Assembly: GCF_002836745.1 (NCBI RefSeq)
Contig: NZ_PJAR01000024.1
Span: 1-64,000, forward strand
Reading direction: 5' to 3'
Origin: Glaciecola sp. 33A
GTDB taxonomy: Bacteria; Pseudomonadota; Gammaproteobacteria; Enterobacterales; Alteromonadaceae
Length of the DNA stretch: 64,000 nt
In this document: positions 27,022 to 35,550 of the stretch, piece by piece
Layout: every line of letters starts with the position of its first letter
How positions within the stretch are numbered: position 1 is the stretch's first letter
Program-made: the position numbers and the translations under genes
The notes under the pieces: generated by a model
The model's input: the letters and a program-made list of their open reading frames with translations, nothing else
What the model was told of the DNA's origin: nothing
Database searches by the model: none

Positions 27022-27198
27022 GTATTTGTCGCCTCGCCGCAATAATCAGTCGAGTTTATTGCTAAGAAGTAAAAACAGACTGCACTATTTGTCACCGACT
27101 TAGTCGTTTTCGCGCGTGCTTGCAATTGCGCATTTGCAAGAAATATGGAACAATCTGCGCCTATTTTCTGTCCATCTCGGTTTAGGTTAGATTTCCCC

Positions 27199-28425
27199 AT
27201 GACAACAACGGCAAACATCGCTAATAAACGTCCATTGCCGTTATTGGAATTTATAGCATTAATGGCGCTTTTAACCTCGTTAGTCGCGCTCAGTATCGAT
27301 GCAATGCTGCCGGCCTTAAACCAAATTGGTTCTGACTTAAACAGCCAAAGTACGCAGCAAACCTATCTGGTTATTTCGCTCTTTTTTGGTGGCATGGCTT
27401 TGGGCCAAATATTCTTTGGTCCATTTTCTGATGCGAGGGGCCGACGACTGACTATATTAGTGGGTCTGATTATATTTATTATGGGTACCTTCGTTTGCTA
27501 TTTTGCAAAATCGATAGAAGTTCTACTGTTTGGTCGCCTGATACAAGCATTCGGTGTTTCAGGACCTAGAGTCGCCTCGATGGCGGTTATTCGTGATCAG
27601 TATGCGGGTGATGCCATGGCGAGGGTAATGTCGTTTATTACCGTTATATTCATTCTTGTACCTATGGTTGCGCCTCTTGTTGGCCAAGCTGTCATGCAGT
27701 ATTTTCATTGGCGTGAGATATTCACTGTTTTTTGGATTGTAGCGGTTATTGCGGGCGGGTGGTTTTTCTTACGCCAACCTGAAACGTTAATAAGAGCTAA
27801 TCGCAAAAAATTCGCTTGGCATCATTTTTTTCGCTCTTGTTTATGGCTATTAAAACAACCACAAGTGATGGGATACTCTATTGCAATGGGCTGTATATTT
27901 GGTGCTTTTTTAGCTTACCTCAGTGGTTCACAAACAATTTTTCAAGAAATTTATGATACCGGTGATTGGTTTCCATTGGTATTCGCAACCTTAGCTTTTT
28001 CTATTGGCCTAGCTTCTTTATTTAATGGTCTTATGGTAATGAAATGGGGCATGCACACGATTTGTGATCGAGCTGTGTTTTGCTCGTTAGTTTTCGGTGT
28101 CGCATTAACGGCGATCACGTTGTACTACGATGGTATTCCGCCGCTGTGGTTATTTATTAGCACCATGTTTTTTGGCTTCTTTTTCATTGGCATGCTGTTT
28201 GGTAATTTGAATGCGTTAGCGATGTTGCCGGTTGGCCATATGGCCGGTTTGGGTGCTGCGTTTATCGGCTCTCTTACTAGTGTCATTGCGGTGCCCGTTG
28301 CTACTGCCATCAATCTGTTTTTACGCGACGAGCTAACCCCAATAGCCTTCGGCTTTTTAATATTTTCAGTACTGGCATTTTTTGCAGTGCAGTATGCTAA
28401 GAAGACACCAGCGCCAGATCTGTAA
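27199..28425 (+). CDS. Bcr/CflA family drug-resistance MFS transporter
   Basis: About 408 residues from the ATG at 27199; an in-frame ATG at 27145 adds 18 polar residues that do not look natural. Twelve hydrophobic segments. Signature motifs are DAMLPALNQIGSDL in helix 1, GQIFFGPFSDARGRR (MFS motif A) between helices 2 and 3, and GVSGPRVASMAVIRD (motif C-like region). Bcr/CflA members export drugs, peptides or metabolites by proton antiport. Single gene. Confidence 0.9.
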   Translation: MTTTANIANKRPLPLLEFIALMALLTSLVALSIDAMLPALNQIGSDLNSQSTQQTYLVISLFFGGMALGQIFFGPFSDARGRRLTILVGLIIFIMGTFVCYFAKSIEVLLFGRLIQAFGVSGPRVASMAVIRDQYAGDAMARVMSFITVIFILVPMVAPLVGQAVMQYFHWREIFTVFWIVAVIAGGWFFLRQPETLIRANRKKFAWHHFFRSCLWLLKQPQVMGYSIAMGCIFGAFLAYLSGSQTIFQEIYDTGDWFPLVFATLAFSIGLASLFNGLMVMKWGMHTICDRAVFCSLVFGVALTAITLYYDGIPPLWLFISTMFFGFFFIGMLFGNLNALAMLPVGHMAGLGAAFIGSLTSVIAVPVATAINLFLRDELTPIAFGFLIFSVLAFFAVQYAKKTPAPDL

Positions 28426-28735
28426 ACTTGACGCAGTGTGACAACAAGATTGCGTTTTACAATGGCATTTGGCTTGTTGCTAGCCATCGAGCGCATTGCG
28501 GATCAAGTTCTACGTCGGCCCGAGCTTCATAGGACATCGCGGTCATTGCGACCAACATAGATAGACTTGGCTATTTTATTTAGTAGTCTGGATGATTTAT
28601 GTAATTACTTTTGTTCGCGCTAAGAAACTGTTGCAAGCTGTCGTTTAAATGGTGCAAATTAAAACTGCATTGTGAGTAAACTGTGAGACTTTCATCCGTT
28701 ATTTAGTTAATCTATTTCGTTTCTATATCAATTTT
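28426..28735. other. Gene-free stretch before ABC exporter genes
   Basis: About 310 bases without a supported gene or hairpin terminator. It presumably holds the promoter of the ABC transporter pair, but no strong -10/-35 stands out. Confidence 0.4.
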
Positions 28736-28762
28736 ATGATTTTCAATTGGGGTTACAGCTTG

Positions 28763-29578
28763 ATGCAATTGCACGCCAAGCGATCGTTAGATATCGCGTT
28801 ATTTGAGTTAGTCAGACTATTTTTAACCAAAAGAGGCTTATTTGCGGTTGCTGCGTTTTCAATTTGCTGGTTGATAGTGTTGCGCTATGCCATCGGTGAA
28901 GCGGTAAACTTATTAAATTCACCTAATATTGCCGGATTCATTGATCAGGTATTTGGTGCTATAGGCCTAAGTAAATTATTGACTTGGCCACAGGCTGAAC
29001 TGGCGGTGTATTGGCTAATTGCTGTGTATAGTTTTCCTAGCTTTTGTTTGTTTCTGTGTGCGGACCAGACTGTTGGTGATAGACAGCGCGGGACGCTTAG
29101 ATTTCTATCATTGCGGGCCACCCGAGCTGAAATAATTTTAGGACGATTTATAGGGCAGTTATTAATCTTAATTGTGCTGTTATCAATCACTTTAGCGGCT
29201 ACCCTTGCAATGTTTACTTATCGCGAACCATCGTTGTTTTTTGCGGGTTTATCGCACAGTTTAATATTGCTTGGGTATCTGGTTGTTGCGGTGATGCCAT
29301 TTATTGCTCTGATGAGCCTTATAAATACATTTTCACGGTCTGCACGTTTGGCTTTTATCGTGGCTATTTTATTTTTTGTTGGCGGAAAAATAATTGTTGG
29401 ATTACTGGCCTGGCAGCTTCCAGCACTTGAGGTGTTGAATTATATATTTCCAGGCTATCAATTGGCAGATATGGCAGCACAAAATGCGGGGTTAATGTTA
29501 GCTGTGGGCTTGCCTCTAATACAAACCATGATATTACTGATTTTTGCTGAGCGGATTTTTGCAAGGAGTTCACTGTGA
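28763..29578 (+). CDS. ABC-2 type transporter permease
   Basis: About 272 residues from ATG 28763 (an upstream in-frame ATG at 28736 would add nine). Six hydrophobic segments. TVGDRQRGTLRFLSLRATRAEIILG in the first large loop is the coupling-helix pattern of ABC-2 permeases such as NosY. The stop overlaps the ATG of the ATPase gene by four bases, so the pair assembles one exporter. Substrate unknown. Confidence 0.87.
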   Translation: MQLHAKRSLDIALFELVRLFLTKRGLFAVAAFSICWLIVLRYAIGEAVNLLNSPNIAGFIDQVFGAIGLSKLLTWPQAELAVYWLIAVYSFPSFCLFLCADQTVGDRQRGTLRFLSLRATRAEIILGRFIGQLLILIVLLSITLAATLAMFTYREPSLFFAGLSHSLILLGYLVVAVMPFIALMSLINTFSRSARLAFIVAILFFVGGKIIVGLLAWQLPALEVLNYIFPGYQLADMAAQNAGLMLAVGLPLIQTMILLIFAERIFARSSL

Positions 29579-30483
29579 GCACTTTAGTCAAGGCGCAGAG
29601 CGTAACTAAGTATTTTGGCTCTAAACTTGCCCTGAGTAATGTGAGTTTTGAAATAAATACAGGCCCGCCAGTCGCGCTTGTAGGACCAAACGGTGCAGGC
29701 AAAACAACCTTGTTTAGTCTGCTGTGTGGGTATACTTTTCCGAGTTCTGGTGAATTGAAGATTATGCATCAGCAGCCAGGAAACGCTCATTTATTTGGCA
29801 AATTAAGTGCACTACCGCAAGATGCTCAACTAGATCCTGGTTTTAGTATTATTCATCAGCTCAGGTTTTATGCTCAGTTACAAGGATTCGGTAAATCACA
29901 AGCCAAACAAGAGAGTGACAGGGTGCTTGAACTTGTCGGTTTGAGTGACGCGGCATATCAACGGCCTAATGATCTATCCCATGGCATGCGCAAGCGTGCC
30001 ATTATCGCTCAAGCACTGATTGGTTGTCCTCAAATTGTGTTGCTTGATGAGGCTACTGCGGGGCTTGACCCAGTGCATGCGCGCGAAGTAAGAGAGTTGA
30101 TTAGTACCTTAAGTAATGAAGCTACTTTTATCTTGAGTTCTCATGACCTAAGTGAACTAGAACGTTTATGTGGTCAAATATTGCATCTTGATCAAGGTAA
30201 GTTGACCGAACATAACGCATTAAGCCAAAGTACAAGTCAGCAGCACTTCTTCACATTACGATTGGCCCAAAAATACGAGGATGTAGAAAAAAAGCTTTTT
30301 GCTTTAGCAGGAGTTCGCAACGTGCATAATAGTCAGGCTAAAGAGTATGTAATTGAATATGAAAAATCAGCAGAGGCTTTCGACATTCAATTACTAAAAT
30401 ACTGCCATCAACAAGGTTGGCAGTATCAACAACTGGTTAATGGCAACACCTTAGAGAATCAGATTTTTCATAAAGAACACTAA
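29575..30483 (+). CDS. ABC transporter ATP-binding protein
   Basis: 302 residues. Walker A is GPNGAGKTT, the signature region is DLSHGMRKRAIIAQAL (a variant of LSGGQ), Walker B is IVLLDEATAGLDP, and the switch histidine is in LSSHDLSEL. A C-terminal extension of about 90 residues may be regulatory. It energises the ABC-2 permease encoded just upstream (four-base overlap). Confidence 0.92.
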   Translation: MSTLVKAQSVTKYFGSKLALSNVSFEINTGPPVALVGPNGAGKTTLFSLLCGYTFPSSGELKIMHQQPGNAHLFGKLSALPQDAQLDPGFSIIHQLRFYAQLQGFGKSQAKQESDRVLELVGLSDAAYQRPNDLSHGMRKRAIIAQALIGCPQIVLLDEATAGLDPVHAREVRELISTLSNEATFILSSHDLSELERLCGQILHLDQGKLTEHNALSQSTSQQHFFTLRLAQKYEDVEKKLFALAGVRNVHNSQAKEYVIEYEKSAEAFDIQLLKYCHQQGWQYQQLVNGNTLENQIFHKEH

Positions 30484-30516
30484 GTGGTGGTAAGTGAACC
30501 GGAGATCCTTTCATCT

Positions 30517-30546
30517 AGAAAGAAAAAGCCCGACCAAAGGCCGGGC
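30517..30546 (-). terminator. Intrinsic terminator of ilvC
   Basis: GCCCGACC (30528-30535), loop AAA, GGCCGGGC (30539-30546), followed on the minus strand by TTTTTCTTTCT. A G-C-rich stem with one G-U pair, about 120 bases past the ilvC stop. It also separates ilvC from the convergent ABC genes. Confidence 0.85.
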
Positions 30547-30665
30547 AAAAGGAGCTACTTAAAGCGCCTAACGACAGAAAAGGTTGAAACTAGTGGTCGT
30601 TGCTGTGTCAGTAAAAAAGTCATGCAGTCAGCTATCAATTAATCAGCTGAGCACACAACTCGCGC

Positions 30666-32150
30666 TTACTCAGACGCTACAATTGCTTTCATGTCGATCA
30701 TGTATCCACGAAGTTTTTCGCCAACACTCTCCACACCGTGAGCACGAATTGCTTTGTTAACTAGCACTAGTTTCTTGTTATCCACGCCCGTGGATTGATC
30801 CGATAATCCACCACCAATATGTTCGGCGGTGATTTTTTGCATTAACTGTTTCCGCAGCAAGGGCAACGCTGCGTTTGTAAATAAGTAGTTTCCGTATTCA
30901 GCAGTATCTGAGATAACCACGTTCATTTCATACAGGCGCTTTCTCGCGATTGTATTTGAGATAAGTGGTGTTTCATGTAGTGACTCATAATACGCTGATT
31001 CAGGCAGAATACCGGCTTCAACCATCACATCAAAGGCCAGTTCAACACCCGCTTTAATCATTGCAACTAGTAAAATGCCTTTATCAAAAAACTCTTGATC
31101 GGAGATTTTACCGCTATACGTAGGTGCGTTTTCAAAACCGGATTGACCCGTTTCTTCCCGCCACTTCAATAAATTAACGTCGCCGTTATCCCAGTCTTCC
31201 ATCATGTTCGTTGAGAAATAACCACTAATAATATCGTCCTGATGCTTTTCAAATAACGGTCGCATTATTGTTGTTAGTTCAACTGATAATTCGTGAGCAA
31301 TAATTTTTGCAGGATTAGACAACCTGTCCATCATGTTGGTTACGCCGCCGATTTTAAGTGCTTCAGTAATGGCTTCTAATCCATATTGAACCAATGCACC
31401 TGCATAAGCGGGATCGACACCATCTGCTACCATCTTGTCAAAAGCGAGTATTGCGCCAGTCTGTTGCATACCGCACAAAATGGTTTGTTCGCCCATTAAA
31501 TCTGACTTTACTTCAGCAACAAACGAACTTTCGAGTACACCGGCTCTGTCGCCACCAGTTGCGCTTGCTAATGCTTTAGCCGTCGTCCAGCCTTTGTTTT
31601 CAGGATCATTTTCTGGGTGCACAGCAATCAGTGTTGGTACACCAAATCCGCGCTTATATTCTTCCCTAACTTCTGTTCCTGGACACTTGGGTGCACACAT
31701 AACGACGGTAATGTCAGCACGGATCTGTTGTCCTTCTTCCACCACATTGAAGCCATGCGAATAGCTAAGTGTTGCGCCCTTTCTCATGAGTGGCATCACT
31801 GCTTCAACGACGCTTGAATGTTGTTTGTCGGGCGTTAAGTTATACACTAAGTCCGCGCCTGGGATTAATTCTTGATAAGTCCCAACAGTAAAACCGTTTG
31901 AGGATGCTCGTACAAATGAATCGCGCTTTTCATCAATAGCGGCTTGGCGTAATGCATAACTGATGTTTAAGCCAGAGTCACGCATGTTCAAACCTTGGTT
32001 TAAGCCCTGTGCGCCGCAGCCCACGATGACAATTGATTGACCCTTGAGATAATCACATCCGTCTGCAAATTCGTTTTTGTGCATAAAGCGACATTGACCG
32101 AGCTGGTCCAGTTGCTTGCGTAACGGTAAAGTATTGAAGTAATTTGTCAT
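30666..32150 (-). CDS. ilvC: Ketol-acid reductoisomerase (class II)
   Basis: 494 residues from the ATG at 32150, whose product begins [18 protein letters not shown], aligned with E. coli IlvC. An upstream in-frame ATG (32198) is less likely. It converts acetolactate and acetohydroxybutyrate to dihydroxy acids with NADPH in branched-chain amino acid synthesis. The Rossmann motif is [19 protein letters not shown], and the double C-terminal knotted domain of the long class is present. It is divergent from its activator gene ilvY. Confidence 0.96.
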   Translation of the reverse strand: MTNYFNTLPLRKQLDQLGQCRFMHKNEFADGCDYLKGQSIVIVGCGAQGLNQGLNMRDSGLNISYALRQAAIDEKRDSFVRASSNGFTVGTYQELIPGADLVYNLTPDKQHSSVVEAVMPLMRKGATLSYSHGFNVVEEGQQIRADITVVMCAPKCPGTEVREEYKRGFGVPTLIAVHPENDPENKGWTTAKALASATGGDRAGVLESSFVAEVKSDLMGEQTILCGMQQTGAILAFDKMVADGVDPAYAGALVQYGLEAITEALKIGGVTNMMDRLSNPAKIIAHELSVELTTIMRPLFEKHQDDIISGYFSTNMMEDWDNGDVNLLKWREETGQSGFENAPTYSGKISDQEFFDKGILLVAMIKAGVELAFDVMVEAGILPESAYYESLHETPLISNTIARKRLYEMNVVISDTAEYGNYLFTNAALPLLRKQLMQKITAEHIGGGLSDQSTGVDNKKLVLVNKAIRAHGVESVGEKLRGYMIDMKAIVASE

Positions 32151-32256
32151 TTTCTGTCCGGTAATTTTTTGAATCTGCTTTTCAAGCATCTCACTCAAAC
32201 TGCTAAATAATTAAAAGCTGATTGAGTGTTAATTTCTTTGTCTGTGACGACATCTC

Positions 32257-32326
32257 TTTATAATAGGTAAAACATTTTGTTTTATAAAGTGATATATTTG
32301 GAACTTAATGTTTCATAATATGAAAC
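32257..32326. promoter_or_regulatory. ilvC/ilvY divergent promoter with two inverted repeats
   Basis: Two palindromes lie between the genes: GTTTCAT-AAT-ATGAAAC (32310-32326) and AAAACA-TTT-TGTTTT (32269-32283). TATTAT on the minus strand (about 32260-32265) could be the ilvC -10, with a poor -35 as expected of an activator-dependent promoter. LysR-type regulators bind such T-N11-A symmetric sites; IlvY is the likely binder (inference). Confidence 0.5.
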
Positions 32327-32375
32327 GTAAATTTAAATTGTGTTCTTAGTGTGTGTTTATAACAGGCGATAAAAA

Positions 32376-33239
32376 ATGGAATTAAAGACGCTACAAATGT
32401 TCCGCCATTTGGCCAAAAGCTTGCATTTTGGCAAAACGGCGCGCGCTATGTTTGTTTCTCCACCAACCTTGTCGCGCGTCATTAGTCGCTTAGAGGAAGA
32501 ATGCGGCGCTGCTTTGTTCGTGCGTAATAATCGCAGTGTTAAAACGACCGCAGCAGGACAACGATTTTTGGAATTCGCTGAATTAACCATAAATGCTTGG
32601 TTGCAGGTGCGCGCTGATATTGGTCAACAGCAAACTCAATTGAGAGGGGCGCTATCGTTATATTGCTCGGTAACGGCAAGTCAGAGTCACTTGCCCAAGT
32701 TATTGGATAAGTTACAGGCGCAATATCCTCAAATTGAACTGCAACTAGATACAGGAGACCATTCTCTTGCCATAGACACTATTGAGCAGCATAAGGCCGA
32801 CATTGCTATTGCTATTCACACCCCAGAGTTTCCTGATCATTTATCGTTTATTCAAATTGATAGAGTGCCCTTGGTGTTGATTGTTCCTAAAACACTGCAG
32901 ATAGCCAATATTGATGAGGTGAAATGGCACGAACATAGCGTCGTAATGCCGGCCGGTGGTCCGTCCAAAAGAACCGTAAACAATTGGTTCGCTGAACATG
33001 ACGTTAAACCAAGAGTGTACGCCAGTGTGTCAGGAAACGAAGCTATTGTGAGCATGGTCGCTTTAGGCTTAGGCATCGGTTTTGTGCCACAAATTGTTTT
33101 AGACAACTCGGTAGCTAAAACAAAAGTCACCAGTATTGAGGTAAAAGATATTGAACCTTATTCCTTAGGTCTGTGCTTTTTGCGCGAACGTGAAAACGAA
33201 GCGTTGATGCGTGTCATGATTGACCTTTTCGAAAGTTAA
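32376..33239 (+). CDS. ilvY: LysR-type activator of ilvC
   Basis: 287 residues with an N-terminal winged HTH (MELKTLQMFRHLAKSLHFGKTA, SPPTLSRVISRLEEECGAALF) and a LysR substrate-binding domain. Divergent adjacency to ilvC identifies it as IlvY, which senses acetolactate or acetohydroxybutyrate and activates ilvC. The family context and N-terminal sequence agree with E. coli IlvY. Confidence 0.92.
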   Translation: MELKTLQMFRHLAKSLHFGKTARAMFVSPPTLSRVISRLEEECGAALFVRNNRSVKTTAAGQRFLEFAELTINAWLQVRADIGQQQTQLRGALSLYCSVTASQSHLPKLLDKLQAQYPQIELQLDTGDHSLAIDTIEQHKADIAIAIHTPEFPDHLSFIQIDRVPLVLIVPKTLQIANIDEVKWHEHSVVMPAGGPSKRTVNNWFAEHDVKPRVYASVSGNEAIVSMVALGLGIGFVPQIVLDNSVAKTKVTSIEVKDIEPYSLGLCFLRERENEALMRVMIDLFES

Positions 33240-33355
33240 TGGGTGTAGTTTGAAATAAAGGCAAGCGTGACCTTAGTTTGGCTTTTACGCGTAAAACTGT
33301 GTGCCTATTGGACATTAAAACGAAGTCATTTTTCAAGTGCATGAGGACAGCTAGT

Positions 33356-35089
33356 TCACTCAGTGAGTTCATTTAACATTCGGTCAAAGCTTCTAAAACT
33401 GAGTGCCTCGGCCAAGTGCTGTTGATTTACGCGCTCAACGCACTGTAAATCTGCAATTGTTCGCGCAACTCGCATTGTTCGATGGTAGGCACGCATCGAC
33501 AAATTCATACTCTGCATTGCCCTACTCAAAAATAAACTCTCGGTTTCACTTAATGGACAATACTGCTCAATTTCTTTACCACTTAAGCTTTTGTTTAACT
33601 TGCCTTGGCGTTTGAATTGGCGTTCTTGGGCTGATATTACCCGGCGTTTTACAATTGCACTGCTCTCTATCTCAGAGCTATCTATCTGAGAGCTTTCTAT
33701 CTCAGAGCTGTCTATCTCAGAGCTGTCTATCTCAGAGCTGTCTATCTCAGAGCTGTCTATCTCAGAGCTGTCTATGTTAGCGCTCTCTATCTGTGAACTC
33801 TGAATACTAATGGGCGATCCTGAATCGGACCTTACTTTCAACGGATGAACATTACTGTCTGTATTCGTTTCACTGTGATGGGTTGGCGATTTGGTTTGGT
33901 GTTTTATTTTTAATGCTTTGCTCAAATCAATTCGAGGTACATTGACTTGTAGGTCGATTCGGTCGAGAAAGGGTCCCGAAATTCGATTCAGATAACGGAG
34001 TACTTGATCGGGGTTTGCACGCTGGTCATCTATGTCGCCTGTAGGGCTAGGATTCATGGCGCAGACCAGCTGAAAATCAGCCGGATAGACGACTTTTTGT
34101 GCCGCCCGCGAAATATTAATTTCACCGGTTTCCATGGGTTCGCGTAAGACATCGAGTATATGTCTGCCAAATTCTGGCAATTCATCCAGAAATAAAACCC
34201 CTTTGTGGGCGAGTGATATTTCGCCTGGCTTCGGGTAGCTGCCCCCACCGACTAATGCAATCGCTGAACTGGTATGGTGAGGTTGCCTAAAGGCACGATT
34301 GCGCCAAGTTGATGGACAAATTTTATCACCCGAAATAGATCGAATGGAGGCCGATGTTAATGCTGATTCCTCATCCAGCTCTGGCATAATCGACAGCAGT
34401 CTGTTTGCCAGCATGCTTTTGCCGGTTCCGGCGGGTCCAAAAAATAATATATTGTGGGCGCCAGCTGCTGCAATTTCTAATGCTCGTTTGGCGTGTTGTT
34501 GTTCAATAATGTCAGACATGTCACCGTATGTAGATACCGTTGCTTTGACTTTCTTGGTGATGTGGTCACTTATTTTGCGTTTGTTACACAGGTGCAGATA
34601 GACCTCTGTGAGCGAATTAGCGGCGATGATTTGCGCTGCACTTACCAGGCTTGCTTCATCACCGTTGCTCTTCGGTAGCACTAGTTGACGGTTTGACCTT
34701 GAGGCTGCAAATGCCATAGGTAATGCACCCTGTATTGGGCGTAAATTACCTGATAATGCCAACTCACCGACAAATTCATATTGGCTCAAATCGACTTTTT
34801 TAAGTTGTTCACTGGCCGCGATGATGCCAATTGCAATGGCTAAGTCGAAGCGACTTCCACCTTTTGGCAAATCCGCAGGCGCCATATTTACCGTGATTCT
34901 TTTTGCAGGAAACTCAAAGTCAGAGTTGATGATGGCGCTGCGTACACGGTCTCTTGACTCTTTTACGGTCGTTTCTGGCAAGCCCACTAAGTTAAACGCG
35001 GGCAGTCCATTCGACAAATGCACCTCAATTGTTACTAGCGGCGCAGCCACTCCCAAATTAGCCCGAGTGTAAACGATGGATAAAGACAT
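33356..35089 (-). CDS. yifB: YifB/ComM family Mg-chelatase-like AAA+ ATPase with pentapeptide insertion
   Basis: 577 residues from ATG 35089 (product MSLSIVYTRANLGVAAP); the in-frame ATG at 35119 adds ten unlikely residues. An N-terminal lon-like ChlI domain (GLPETTVKESRDRVRSA) is followed by the AAA+ core with Walker A GPAGTGKSMLANRLL and Walker B LFLDELPEFG, then a C-terminal Mg-chelatase domain (AYHRTMRVARTIADL). ComM, the characterised homologue, is a branch-migration helicase used in natural transformation. About 70 residues between the AAA+ and C-terminal domains are extra, made largely of SSEID-type pentads. Confidence 0.93.
   Translation of the reverse strand: MSLSIVYTRANLGVAAPLVTIEVHLSNGLPAFNLVGLPETTVKESRDRVRSAIINSDFEFPAKRITVNMAPADLPKGGSRFDLAIAIGIIAASEQLKKVDLSQYEFVGELALSGNLRPIQGALPMAFAASRSNRQLVLPKSNGDEASLVSAAQIIAANSLTEVYLHLCNKRKISDHITKKVKATVSTYGDMSDIIEQQHAKRALEIAAAGAHNILFFGPAGTGKSMLANRLLSIMPELDEESALTSASIRSISGDKICPSTWRNRAFRQPHHTSSAIALVGGGSYPKPGEISLAHKGVLFLDELPEFGRHILDVLREPMETGEINISRAAQKVVYPADFQLVCAMNPSPTGDIDDQRANPDQVLRYLNRISGPFLDRIDLQVNVPRIDLSKALKIKHQTKSPTHHSETNTDSNVHPLKVRSDSGSPISIQSSQIESANIDSSEIDSSEIDSSEIDSSEIDSSEIESSQIDSSEIESSAIVKRRVISAQERQFKRQGKLNKSLSGKEIEQYCPLSETESLFLSRAMQSMNLSMRAYHRTMRVARTIADLQCVERVNQQHLAEALSFRSFDRMLNELTE
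33659..33800 (-). repeat. 15-bp tandem repeat inserted in yifB
   Basis: Nine to ten copies of a 15-base unit (TCTATCTCAGAGCTG on the plus strand), several identical, encoding SSEID/SSQIE/SSEIE pentads in frame. Confidence 0.92.
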
Positions 35090-35204
35090 GCAGTAAATCC
35101 TATTGATTTTAATTGCCATAGCCTATTGGATGGAGGCACTAAAAACAGCTGACCTTTGTGAGAGAATTTTCAACAAATGCTTGCGAAGGTCCTAGAATTA
35201 GGGC

Positions 35205-35355
35205 ACATTGAACTTGTGACGACAACATGAATCAATATTTTCAAGCATCTTCGCAACATCGCTATACACACAAAATGTGCAATGACGATAGTTGAGCGAG
35301 GGCGCAGTGCATTCTTAGAATCCACAAAACCCTCCATAAAAGAGGGTTTTTTGGT
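35205..35355 (+). ncRNA. Candidate small RNA or ilvA leader transcript
   Basis: If the promoter at 35169-35198 is real, a transcript of about 150 bases would end at the terminator 35326-35355. A 22-codon frame at 35227-35295 (MNQYFQASSQHRYT...) lacks a ribosome binding site and is not rich in Ile, Val or Leu, so a classical ilv leader peptide is not supported. It could be a free small RNA, an attenuator of ilvA acting by another mechanism, or a relic of the ilvL attenuator region that lies beside yifB in E. coli. Confidence 0.3.
35326..35355 (+). terminator. Strong intrinsic terminator upstream of ilvA
   Basis: AAAACCCTC (35326-35334), loop CATAAAA, GAGGGTTTT (35342-35350), then TTGGTTTTT. 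A 9-bp perfect stem. No annotated plus-strand gene precedes it. Confidence 0.8.
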
Positions 35356-35550
35356 TTTTAACACCCTTACTCTTTTAACGGGTATCTACGCTTTAGATTT
35401 GCAAACACGCTGTAAAAGCAGTGATTGCAAAAGTGAGTAAATAAGATGCACTGTTCAATGCACATATGCCGAGCTGCGCTTTGATAATAAATATCAAGTA
35501 AAGAGCGCCGCTAAAGGCAATGTGCGTGAGCCACCAACATTGGATTATTA

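Larger units (their letters stand above)
35090..35550. other. yifB-ilvA divergent gap with an orphan terminator
   Basis: About 460 bases. It holds a candidate promoter (TTCAAC, 18 bases, TAGAAT at 35193-35198) and a strong plus-strand terminator at 35326-35355, but no gene between them. TGCGAAG (35182-35188) can pair with CTTCGCA further on. Confidence 0.5.

Noticed and set aside
35227-35295. 22-codon frame MNQYFQASSQHRYT... as an ilv leader peptide
   Set aside because: It has no ribosome binding site and contains no Ile, Val or Leu cluster, so it cannot act as a classical attenuation leader.
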